From: CBDCFV01 sp965261795
Lineage (GTDB): Bacteria > Chloroflexota > Dehalococcoidia > Lucifugimonadales > UBA3495
Assembly (NCBI GenBank): GCA_965261795.1
Contig: OZ253476.1
Coordinates: forward strand, 868,001 to 932,000
Direction: 5' to 3'
Length of the DNA stretch: 64,000 bases
Positions 33,295 through 41,057 of this stretch are shown here, piece after piece (position 1 is the first letter of the stretch; every line of letters starts with the position of its first letter). Under the pieces are notes generated by a model, which did no database searches, had not been told where the DNA came from, and saw only the letters and a program-made list of their open reading frames with translations. A program made the position numbers and the translations under genes.

Positions 33295-34539
33295 ATGTCT
33301 ACGGACGCAGCCGCAAAGATACTGGAAAACGTTGACCCCGACGAGATGCTGCGCTTGGCCGAGCAGTTAATCAGGATCCCCAGCTTCAAGACGGAAGAGA
33401 GTGATGTGGCCCGCTTCCTTGGGGATTTCCTGTCTCAACGCGGCTACGAGGTGCAGCTGCAGGAGGTGGAACCGGGACGGTTTCAGACGGTAGCCACCCT
33501 TAGAGGCAGCGGCGGTGGCAAGTCCCTCATGTTCAACGGCCACATCGACATCGACCCCTTGGCTATGGGCTGGAAGCGCGACCCGTGGACGCCCAGCGTG
33601 GAGGGGGACCTGCTCTTCGGCGCGGGCTCCCGCAATATGAAGGGCGGGGTAACGGCGATGGTCACGGCTGCCGAGGCGATACGAAAGTCCGGGGTCTCTC
33701 TGCCGGGAGACTTGGTGATAGCCTGCGTGGTGGGCGAGCTGCAGGGCGGGGTGGGGACTACCTACCTGTGCCAACACGGCCCTCTTACCGACATGGCGGT
33801 AGTGCCGGAACCCTTCGGCGCGAACAATATCCTTACGGTCCACGCCGGCGTGCTGGAGATGGCTGTACACGTTCTGGGCAACTCCCGTCACATCAGCAGA
33901 AAAGAGGAGGGAGTCGATGCCATCGCCAAGATGTGCAAAGCCATTCCCGCCATCGACGGGGTGCAATTCACCTACACGCCGCGCGAAGACCTGCCCGGCC
34001 TCCCGCGTATCAACGTCGGCACGATAATTGGGGGCCGGGGCCGCGATTACGACCTGAGAGGCCCGAATTTCGTCTCCGACTTCTGCACCGTGATCGTAGA
34101 CGTGCGATTCCTTCCGGGCATGACTTCCGCATCGGTCAAAGCAGACATCGAAAACGCTTTGGACCGGATCAAGCAGGACGACCCTGACTTCCAGTACGAG
34201 ATCGAAATGCCTCCCCACCCCAAGCACAGGGTGTTTACCGTGGTAATGGAACCATTCGACCTGCCCAAGGACGAGTACATACTGGAGACGGTGCTCCGCC
34301 AGTTCCGCACGGTCACCGGGAGAGATCCCGACGAAGTGGGAACGGTCCTGCCCGGCTCCTACACCGGCGACGATACCTGCCATCTGTGGCGGGCCGGCGT
34401 TCCCTGCCTGCTTTACGGCCCGGGCGGCGGTTCGGAATCGGAAAGCATCCCCGACGAATTCACCCGCATCAGCGACATGGAGCAGGTCGCCAAGGTCCTG
34501 GCCCTTACGGCCCTGGATGTTTGCAACCTGCCCAAGTAG
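33295..34539 (+). CDS. M20-family peptidase-like protein with altered metal site
   Basis: The 414-residue protein has the M20 two-domain plan: a catalytic-fold domain with SLMFNGHIDIDP, a dimerisation domain starting near VHVLGNSRHISRKEEGVDAI, and a C-terminal return YGPGGGSESESIPDEFTRI. Compared with active M20 enzymes, the bridging Asp in DMKGG is Asn (GSRNMKGG). The usual DEE is GEL (VVGELQGG), and the last metal His is replaced (SESIPDEF). It is therefore either a non-hydrolytic member or uses another metal arrangement. ATG 33295 follows GTGAGGTG. Confidence 0.85.
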   Translation: MSTDAAAKILENVDPDEMLRLAEQLIRIPSFKTEESDVARFLGDFLSQRGYEVQLQEVEPGRFQTVATLRGSGGGKSLMFNGHIDIDPLAMGWKRDPWTPSVEGDLLFGAGSRNMKGGVTAMVTAAEAIRKSGVSLPGDLVIACVVGELQGGVGTTYLCQHGPLTDMAVVPEPFGANNILTVHAGVLEMAVHVLGNSRHISRKEEGVDAIAKMCKAIPAIDGVQFTYTPREDLPGLPRINVGTIIGGRGRDYDLRGPNFVSDFCTVIVDVRFLPGMTSASVKADIENALDRIKQDDPDFQYEIEMPPHPKHRVFTVVMEPFDLPKDEYILETVLRQFRTVTGRDPDEVGTVLPGSYTGDDTCHLWRAGVPCLLYGPGGGSESESIPDEFTRISDMEQVAKVLALTALDVCNLPK

Positions 34540-34566
34540 GGCGGCCCCGGACGGTTCTATGGTCCG

Positions 34567-35022
34567 TCACGTCCCGTTTATCTGAAGTTCCGTTTGCCAT
34601 GTGCTGAGTTGCATCGGGTCCAGTCGCCTCAACTCAGGGATTCTGTCGAAGTCAACATCAGTAGAAATGATGAGTCTGGTCCCCTTTCTACTCATCACCG
34701 AAGCGTGAACCAAGTCCCTGGAGTTTGCCTGATGGATTCGGTCCGCTATCTGATCTGCTCGACGCACGTCTTCCGGGTATGTCGGTTCGATTCGCCCTTG
34801 CAGCAGCATCTCAAATCTGCCGAAGACTTCCCTTCCGATTGTCCATCTGTTTGTCCGTAGATAGTGGTGCATGAGTTATTGTAATACCTCGGCGTCGGTT
34901 ATGAACCGCGTCGGGTTGTTGGCGATGATCCGTATGATCTCGGCGCAGGGTTCCTTGTAGGGATGGTCCCGCCCGGCCGTGTAAATGGGTACATTGGTAT
35001 CAACGAAGGAGACATGCGTCAT
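34567..35022 (-). pseudogene. VapC-like PIN-domain toxin interrupted by one in-frame stop
   Basis: From ATG 35022 the frame gives MTHVSFVDTNVPIYTAGRDH, with the first PIN Asp in FVDTN. It runs to TDAEVLQ, hits TAA at 34876-34878, then continues in the same frame as LMHHYLRTNRW and finishes the PIN fold with NSRDLVHASVMSRKGTRLII and STDVDFDRI. Relatives read LQELxxxY here, so GAA-to-TAA at one base explains the break. Total length (~151 codons) is normal for VapC. It overlaps the antitoxin gene by 23 nt. Confidence 0.8.
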
Positions 35023-35251
35023 GAGCCGTTTCCAGCAGTCGGGATAGTTCCGCGGGGTCCGGTGGAACTTCTGCATTCATGGCGATCAGTTCTTCCGCAG
35101 CTTGGATGCGGCGCTTTTGGAGGACTTCTTGATAGGCATTGTCGATGAGCTGACGAACGATTTCTGCGGCTGCGATCCCCTTGTTTTCTGCAAGTTCGTC
35201 CAGCCGTTTCCGGCACTCCTTATCCAGCCGTACCTCGAACCGGCTTGCCAT
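35000..35251 (-). CDS. Ribbon-helix-helix antitoxin (VapB-like)
   Basis: The 83-residue protein starts with an RHH pattern (MASRFEVRLDKECRKRLDEL, then IAAAEIVRQLIDNAYQEVL). It has a C-terminal extension (EVPPDPAELSRLLETAHDAC) that would wrap the toxin. It precedes and overlaps the broken VapC-like gene, the usual vapBC order. With the toxin interrupted, the antitoxin may persist as a stand-alone regulator. Confidence 0.82.
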   Translation of the reverse strand: MASRFEVRLDKECRKRLDELAENKGIAAAEIVRQLIDNAYQEVLQKRRIQAAEELIAMNAEVPPDPAELSRLLETAHDACLLR

Positions 35252-35480
35252 GCTCGACTCCTTATCCGTATATGATTGTACGTAGCCATAGTACCCTCTT
35301 CAGGCGGCTTATTGTCAACGGTGGGAGTACGCCGTATTACTTTGTCCGGCGCCATGTTGTGACGTTACATTCTTGATTGCCCATGCCCTCCTCAAGCCTG
35401 CTTCAGCTTGACACCCCTATAGGCGAATGCTAAAATCGCCAACGTTCCCGGAACTGCGCGTCCTCTATTTATGGCTATTT

Positions 35481-35496
35481 TATAAGGGCCTTTATA
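35481..35496. promoter_or_regulatory. Near-palindrome upstream of citrate synthase
   Basis: TATAAGGGCCTTTATA is a near-perfect inverted repeat 52 nt before the citrate synthase start, in the ~300-nt gap 35252-35547. It could be an operator or an AT-rich promoter element. The rest of the gap shows no gene. The assignment is weak. Confidence 0.25.
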
Positions 35497-35547
35497 GCGG
35501 ACAAAATGTTAGGACAATCCGCGCGGCTACCGTAAGGAGGGTACAAA

Positions 35548-36684
35548 ATGGCTCCCGAGATCATGAAGGGTCTGAAGGATGTTTACTTGGACACCACCGA
35601 GTCCAGTTTCATCGACGGCCAAGTAGGAAAGTTGCTTTATCGCGGCTATAACATCCACGACCTGGCCGAAAAGTCGACCTTCGAGGAAGTCATCTACCTG
35701 CTGCTCTACGGCAGTCTGCCCACCCAACAGCAGTTGGCGGACTTTGACGCCGAGTTGCGCGCCAACCGGCGCGTCCCGGACGGAATCATCACGGTGCTGG
35801 AAGTGATGAAGGACGCCCACCCGATGGACGCCCTGCGCACAGGCATTTCGGCGCTGGCCGGCTACAATGTGGACGAGGTGGCCGACAACTCCACAGAGGC
35901 TACTATCCGCAAGGGCATCCGCCTCACTGCACAGGGGCCGACCATAGTGGCGGCGCATCACCGGCTGCGGCAGGGCTTGGAGCCTTTGGCGCCCAACCCC
36001 GACCTTACCCACGCCGGCAACTTCCTCTACATGATGTTCGGCGAGATCCCCGATGAAGAGACTACCAGTCTGCTGGATGTGGACTTCATCCTCCATGCGG
36101 AGCATGGGGCCAACGCTTCCGCCTTCGCAGCGAGGGTCACCGCCTCCACCATCTCAGACCTGCACTCGGCGGTGGTAAGCGGCGTGGGTACTCTGAAGGG
36201 CCCAGCCCACGGCGGGGCTGCCGAAGAAGTGATGAAGATGTCGCTGGATATCGGCAACCCGGAGAACGCCGAGGAATACGCTCGTAACCATCTGGAATCG
36301 GGCGGGCGCATCATGGGCTTTGGGCACCGGGTCTACCGTGCGGAAGACCCCCGGGCTCGTCACCTGCGCGACCGCGCCCGCATATTGGGCGAGAAAAAAG
36401 GCGAGCCGCGCTGGTTCCAGATTCTTTCCCACTTGGAAGAAAAGACCATGTTGCCCTACCGGGACCGGGGCATCTGCGTCAACGTGGACTTCTTCGCCGG
36501 GGCCATTTACTACCTGCTGAACATTCCCGACGACCTGTTCATATCCATCTTCGCCTTGGGCCGCATCCCGGGCTGGACCCTTCAGTGCGTGGAGCAGTAC
36601 AAGGACAACATACTCATACGCCCCCTGCTGGAGTATACCGGGGAGATGGACTTGGAGTACGTGCCGCTGGAGCAGCGGGGATAG
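35548..36684 (+). CDS. gltA: Citrate synthase (type II-like / methylcitrate synthase family)
   Basis: The 378-residue enzyme condenses oxaloacetate with acetyl-CoA (or propionyl-CoA in methylcitrate synthases). Catalytic residues are visible: His in DFILHAEHGANASAFAARV, His in GGRIMGFGHRVYRAEDPRA and Asp in CVNVDFFAGAIYYLL. The length fits the short dimeric class, in which citrate and 2-methylcitrate synthases are hard to separate. AAGGAGG lies 7 nt before ATG 35548. A terminator follows. PEP carboxylase in this window could supply oxaloacetate. Confidence 0.93.
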   Translation: MAPEIMKGLKDVYLDTTESSFIDGQVGKLLYRGYNIHDLAEKSTFEEVIYLLLYGSLPTQQQLADFDAELRANRRVPDGIITVLEVMKDAHPMDALRTGISALAGYNVDEVADNSTEATIRKGIRLTAQGPTIVAAHHRLRQGLEPLAPNPDLTHAGNFLYMMFGEIPDEETTSLLDVDFILHAEHGANASAFAARVTASTISDLHSAVVSGVGTLKGPAHGGAAEEVMKMSLDIGNPENAEEYARNHLESGGRIMGFGHRVYRAEDPRARHLRDRARILGEKKGEPRWFQILSHLEEKTMLPYRDRGICVNVDFFAGAIYYLLNIPDDLFISIFALGRIPGWTLQCVEQYKDNILIRPLLEYTGEMDLEYVPLEQRG

Positions 36685-36710
36685 GGGCAGTCCTACATCA
36701 ACGTGATTTT

Positions 36711-36740
36711 GAGGGGGCCCGTGTGGCCCTCTTTTGTTTT
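36711..36740 (+). terminator. Rho-independent terminator of citrate synthase
   Basis: GAGGGGGCCC-GTGT-GGCCCTC forms a stem with a small bulge, followed by TTTTGTTTT. It starts 27 nt after the citrate synthase stop. Confidence 0.75.
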
Positions 36741-36799
36741 GGGTCTGTCGCACTTGAATCCGTCGAAGTGAGCACTCCAGCTCGTGCTCAGGAATTCCT

Positions 36800-36940
36800 T
36801 TACTCTAGCCTCAAGAACATCTTTATAATGCCCAATTTTAATCCGCAACCTGACCCTTGGACTTCGCCAAACCCAAGCAGTCGGCGTAACAACCCATACT
36901 TGCCGAAATCTCCAATGTCGCCAACGTAACGGTCTTGCAT
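36800..36940 (-). pseudogene. N-terminal remnant of a DRYVGDIGDFGKYG-family protein
   Basis: From ATG 36940 a 46-codon frame reads MQDRYVGDIGDFGKYGLLRR then LLGFGEVQGSGCGLKLGI before diverging and stopping. xDRYVGDxGDFGKYGLLR is the highly conserved start of a widespread uncharacterised protein family of roughly 200 or more residues. Everything after about residue 38 is missing, so this is a truncated relic. It lies between citrate synthase and a Uma2 gene. Confidence 0.65.
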
Positions 36941-36979
36941 TCGCGACTCCCAACAACCAGACGCAACGTGAACGAAGGA

Positions 36980-37696
36980 CTACCCTTCTCGCCGCCCAAT
37001 TTCCTCCCTTAACCGCCGCACCTCCGCCTCAGCTTCCATCCGTGCCTCCCGCTCCTGTCTCCAGTTCTCCAGGTATGCTCCGGTGGCGGGGTCGTAGAAC
37101 CGCGGCCAGCCCTCGTCCCAGCAAAGGCTCAAGCCCAGGACTTCGCTGTACCCCTTTAGAATGCCGTCCGGCTCGGTGCTCAACTCTATGGGCTGGTATA
37201 GCTCGCCGACCAAGCGGCTGCCGCTCATTGGTTGGCCGTGATAGTCTCCGCCGGTAGCGTCGAAGCGCCAATATTCGGGCACCCCAATGCGGGCGTATAT
37301 GGCGGGCTTCCGGATGACGTCATCCCGGCCGGTGCTTTCCGAAGCGATTTCCAGCACCCAGTCCGGCGGCTTGCCCGCCTCCCACGGGAGGTATAGCCTG
37401 CGGGGCCGGATAGCTTGGGCATCGACGCCGAAGACCAAGTAAACGTCCGGCGAGATGCGGACGTTGAGGTTGCTCCGATCGTAGCAGATGTTGGTCTCTC
37501 GGCTGAGAAACACGTCGGGCCGGCTGCCGAAGGCGGTAAAATGGGAACGAAGGAGTCCAATGATTTCGTCCATCTGGTCGTTTTGTTCCATGGAATCAAC
37601 CGGGTGCTCCGACACGTCAGGATTGAAGTCGAGGCTGGCGTAGTCTATGTCACCCTGCCGGAGGTAGGGCAGCATCGAAGTTGATTTTGTGGTCAT
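36980..37696 (-). CDS. Uma2-family putative endonuclease
   Basis: The 238-residue protein has the Uma2 (PD-(D/E)XK-like) pattern. It has an N-terminal helix pair (QNDQMDEIIGLLRSHFTAFG), NVRISPDVYLVFGVD (Asp), then PDWVLEIASESTGRDDVIRK with the ExxS/T...K motif, and YARIGVPEYWRFDA. The C-terminal coiled coil (NWRQEREARMEAEAEVRRLR) is typical of the long form. ATG 37696 is chosen over an upstream alternative at 37717. Cellular role is unknown; Uma2 genes are abundant and often mobile. Confidence 0.9.
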   Translation of the reverse strand: MTTKSTSMLPYLRQGDIDYASLDFNPDVSEHPVDSMEQNDQMDEIIGLLRSHFTAFGSRPDVFLSRETNICYDRSNLNVRISPDVYLVFGVDAQAIRPRRLYLPWEAGKPPDWVLEIASESTGRDDVIRKPAIYARIGVPEYWRFDATGGDYHGQPMSGSRLVGELYQPIELSTEPDGILKGYSEVLGLSLCWDEGWPRFYDPATGAYLENWRQEREARMEAEAEVRRLREEIGRREG

Positions 37697-38284
37697 TTCG
37701 AGCCTCGTGCAGGTCAACTCATTTGTGTAAGGCGACCGGGTGGCAGCCTGCGCCTGATTCTCAAGATTATATCAGCAACTATTTGGTTCAAAGAACTCTT
37801 TCATTATTGAGTAGATCCCGATGATGAGCCAATTGAGCCAATTGGGTGTCCGTCACATTTTTGGAAAGCTTGTAACGCGAGGTTCGATTGCAGCAATTTC
37901 TCACGCTCTCGGATAGCCGTTGCCAGCGTTAAAATCCGGCCGGTGTCTTATGACACTTGCCCCTTCCCATCCCCGGTAACCCTTCTTTATCATAGACTTG
38001 CCTGACATACTGCTCCCCGGCCCGGAAACAAATTCAACACTTCTACAAGCGATGCAAAATGGGAGGAAACGAGAGGAAATGGGAGTGTTATCGAAAATTC
38101 CGCCGTCTTCCCCGGCCCATTCTGCGGTGAAAATGTCAAGGAATGTCCGCAAATGTCCGTCTATATAACATCTCCGAGTGGGCGCCCGAAAAATGTGACG
38201 GACACCCGAGTCAATTCGCCCGCTTTACTTGTACTGTAAAAGGCCCATACAATGCTCTCCAGCGTGTCAACAGGAGACTGGAGT
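37697..38284. other. 588-nt gap with repeat C and no supported gene
   Basis: The gap holds dispersed-repeat copy C, an imperfect run ATGGGAGGAAACGAGAGGAA near 38058, and a C/T-rich stretch. Neither strand shows a frame with a ribosome-binding site and protein-like composition. Confidence 0.6.
37946..37993 (-). repeat. Dispersed 48-bp repeat, copy C, upstream of the Uma2 gene
   Basis: On the minus strand this reads ATGATAAAGAAGGGTTACCG then GGGATGGGAAGGGGCAAGTG and TCATAAGA. It shares the TGGGAAGGGGCAA.TGTCA core and the ATG.TAA.GAAG lead with copies A and B. It points toward the Uma2 gene 250 nt away. Confidence 0.65.
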
Positions 38285-39472
38285 ATGATGCAGACATCGG
38301 CCAACGTAGTCGTCATCGGGGGCGGAGTCATTGGTACCAGCACAGCGATGCACCTTGCCCGGATGGGCGCCGGGAAGGTCCTGCTGCTGGAAAAGGGTCA
38401 TTTGGCCGGGGGCGCCAGCGGAAGGTCCGGAGCTATGGTGCGTGAACACTACCCCCACCCCATCCTCGTCAGGATGGCAACCGAGGCCAGCGCCGTATTC
38501 CATAATTTCGGAGACGCCGTTGGCGGGGATGCCCGGTTCATTGAGACCGGCAGGCTCCTCCTGGTTACCGAGCAGGATGCCGCGGCCGCGCTGGCCAACG
38601 TGGCAATGAACCGCGAACTGGGGGTGGACATCCGAGTCCTGGCCCCTTCCGACATATCGGAAATAGTCCCCAGTCTCTCCCTTGACGGAGTTGCCTTGGG
38701 AGTCTACGAACCGAATGCGGGGTACGCCGACCCAATGGCTACTACCTACGCCTTCGCGGAGCAGGCCAGGAACCACGGCGCAGAGATTCGGACCGAGTGC
38801 GCAGTTACCGGCATCAAGACCGCCGGTGGGCGAGTGGTCGCCGTGGAAACGGAGGCAGGGCAGATAGAGACGGACGCCGTGGTCGCGGCCACCGGACCCT
38901 GGACCCATCGGCTGGCCGGGCCCTTGGGAGAGTCGATTCCGATAACACCCACCAGGGTACAGTTGGTGCATCTCCGGCGCCCTCCGTCCTTGGAGGCGCT
39001 GACCACGATAGTCATCGACCAGACCACCGGGGCCTACTTCCGGGCAAGCGCTGGACCAAACACTCTTTTAGGCGGTGAGGCGCCGGGAGACCTCGACGAG
39101 GTCGTGAACCCCGACTCCTATGGGCTGAATGCCGACCACGACACCATCACAAGATTCTGGCAACGAGCCAGGTTGCGCTTCCCCGACTTCGGCATGGCGA
39201 CGCCCCTCGGCGGGTACGGGTCGTTGTACGACCTGACGCCCGACGGCAATCCCATTCTGGACAGGTCGGAAATGGTCGATGGCCTCTACTGGGCCACCGG
39301 GTTCAGCGGACATGGGTTCAAGTTGTCGCCGGTGATCGGCAGGATGATGGCGGAGTTCGTCCTCCACGGCGATTGTCAGGGCCATCCGATTCGTGCTTTC
39401 CGTGGCAGCCGGTTCCGAGAGGGAGACCTTCTGCAACCCCAACACTCCTATGCGGGAAGAGCTCATCCCTGA
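38285..39472 (+). CDS. FAD-dependent amino-acid/sarcosine oxidase-like (DAO family) protein
   Basis: The 395-residue protein starts with a Rossmann FAD motif VVVIGGGVIGTSTAMHLARM and continues LLEKGHLAGGASGRSGAMVR. It has the typical mid-region GVYEPNAGYADPMATTYAFA and the C-terminal FAD-contact WATGFSGHGFKLSPVIG. These mark the D-amino-acid oxidase/glycine oxidase/sarcosine oxidase group; the substrate is likely an amine or amino acid. AGGAGACTGGAGT precedes tandem ATGs at 38285 and 38288. It appears monocistronic. Confidence 0.92.
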   Translation: MMQTSANVVVIGGGVIGTSTAMHLARMGAGKVLLLEKGHLAGGASGRSGAMVREHYPHPILVRMATEASAVFHNFGDAVGGDARFIETGRLLLVTEQDAAAALANVAMNRELGVDIRVLAPSDISEIVPSLSLDGVALGVYEPNAGYADPMATTYAFAEQARNHGAEIRTECAVTGIKTAGGRVVAVETEAGQIETDAVVAATGPWTHRLAGPLGESIPITPTRVQLVHLRRPPSLEALTTIVIDQTTGAYFRASAGPNTLLGGEAPGDLDEVVNPDSYGLNADHDTITRFWQRARLRFPDFGMATPLGGYGSLYDLTPDGNPILDRSEMVDGLYWATGFSGHGFKLSPVIGRMMAEFVLHGDCQGHPIRAFRGSRFREGDLLQPQHSYAGRAHP

Positions 39473-39707
39473 CAATCAGGCTCAGGGCTGGGGTCATCTC
39501 TGGAGCACCACGGAATTTGGTTGCCGGCCGCCCCTTGCCGTCAGGAACGACCGGCTGTGTATCGCCAGGAGGTTGGCCTGTTTTTACACCGCCTTACTTC
39601 AGACGAAGCAGCACCATTTGTCCTCCTTGGACGAGTTGCGCATCCGCTTCTTCACCGCCTGTCAGGTCCCCGCGTATGCTGTGAGAGTGTGGAGTTATAG
39701 CGTCGGC

Positions 39708-40835
39708 TCACGTCAGAGGAAGAGGCGACTGCCACCATTTCCCAGTGTCGTTTACGTAAATGGAGTCCACCCACTTTACCCACTCGAAACCGCGTTTGCC
39801 GGGGGCCGCCAACCGCACCGGGAAGCCGTGTGCATGAGAGATTGGCTCACCGCCGACGTGGGTGGCTAATAAGAATTCGTCGGCTTCTTTCAGCGAGAAC
39901 CTTCGCTGGTAACCCGTCACGGAGCGCACGGTGACACTGCCCGCGCCGGGCTCGACTCCTGCGGATTGCAAGATGTCCTTCAAGGGCATTCCCCCCCATT
40001 CCTGAGTGGAATGCCAGCCGCCAGTGCAGTCCAGAACTGCGGTGACTTTTTCGCGGCTGCGGGTCAGGTCTGCCAACTCAAGGACCAAGTCATGGCGGAC
40101 GAGTCCTGAAACATTCAAGCGCCATACATCCTCGTTGACCGGGTCCGGATCGTCGTTCAACCAGGACGTGGTTGGGAAGGCGTTGCCGGCGAAGCTTCTC
40201 CGCTCGTATGACCCGGTAAATCGTCTGTTCTCCCCGGGAAGTTCCAGGACATCGGCTGCAAGCTCCCCCACACGCCACAGAGCGAGGCCGGCAATACTGA
40301 GTCCGGCGAGTCTCATAAAGGACCGCCGTTCGACCCAGAAACGGGGGTGCAGGGTCCAGGAGTGGGTAAAGGAATGCCATACCACGAAGGGGGCGAGCAA
40401 TAGAGACAAGTATATGTGCCAACTCACCCCGCTGATTCCCAAGTATGCGAAGTAACCGCCGTAGCTCCAACCTATTCCCAAGGCAAGAGCAGCAAGCAGC
40501 AACATGAATATGGCTATGGAGCTGAGAAGCAGTGCAGGTCTTCGTTTCCACCGGCCCTTGTTGGTCAGCGGTTTGAGGACATTGCGGCCCTTCCAAATGA
40601 GCAGCGCCACGAGGGCAAACCCGGAAATGCGGTGTACGTGGAAGGCAATCACCCAGTCGGGAGAGCCTCCCAGGAGCCCCAAGAAGCCGGTCAACAGGGA
40701 AAGGCTGCCCACGACCAGGATGAAAACGTTGGCCCAAGGATGCGCCATCTCGCCGTCCTGGGGGAAGTTCCAAACTGCTATACGTCCGCCAACCCCGGGC
40801 GGTTTTAAAGCGGAGACCACGTGAAGGAGGCGCAA
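39708..40835 (-). CDS. Membrane-anchored molybdopterin-dependent (sulfite-oxidase-like) oxidoreductase
   Basis: The 375-residue protein is a fusion. The N-terminal ~170 residues carry four likely TM helices (VFILVVGSLSLLTGFLGLLG; SSIAIFMLLLAALALGIGWS; IYLSLLLAPFVVWHSF) with His residues suited to heme b. The C-terminal half is a molybdopterin-binding domain with the Mo-ligand Cys in VTAVLDCTGGWHSTQEWGGM and the end GKRGFEWVKWVDSIYVNDTG. It probably passes electrons to the membrane quinone pool. The start is uncertain: TTG 40835 or ATG 40748. Confidence 0.88.
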   Translation of the reverse strand: MRLLHVVSALKPPGVGGRIAVWNFPQDGEMAHPWANVFILVVGSLSLLTGFLGLLGGSPDWVIAFHVHRISGFALVALLIWKGRNVLKPLTNKGRWKRRPALLLSSIAIFMLLLAALALGIGWSYGGYFAYLGISGVSWHIYLSLLLAPFVVWHSFTHSWTLHPRFWVERRSFMRLAGLSIAGLALWRVGELAADVLELPGENRRFTGSYERRSFAGNAFPTTSWLNDDPDPVNEDVWRLNVSGLVRHDLVLELADLTRSREKVTAVLDCTGGWHSTQEWGGMPLKDILQSAGVEPGAGSVTVRSVTGYQRRFSLKEADEFLLATHVGGEPISHAHGFPVRLAAPGKRGFEWVKWVDSIYVNDTGKWWQSPLPLT

Positions 40836-41057
40836 GCCTCGTAGCTACAAGATTAGCCTTAACCTCAACGCGAAGGTTCTTGATTTTGTCCAGTTTGGTG
40901 GGCCAACGGGGGTTGTAGAGCGAACTTTTGAGTTGTCGATTTTATTGTAGTCACAGTAGGAATGTTCCCTTTCGGGTTCTGAAGACCACCATGCTGCCGA
41001 AGGCTTTGAATGCGCGCCGCGCGAGACAACCTTCCGGTTGATTCATTGACCAGGGAT

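Noticed and set aside
39475..39707. Plus-strand open frame extending over 39393-39869 between the FAD oxidase and the molybdopterin gene
   Set aside because: It overlaps the real 3' ends of both neighbours, has no ribosome-binding site and no recognisable family.
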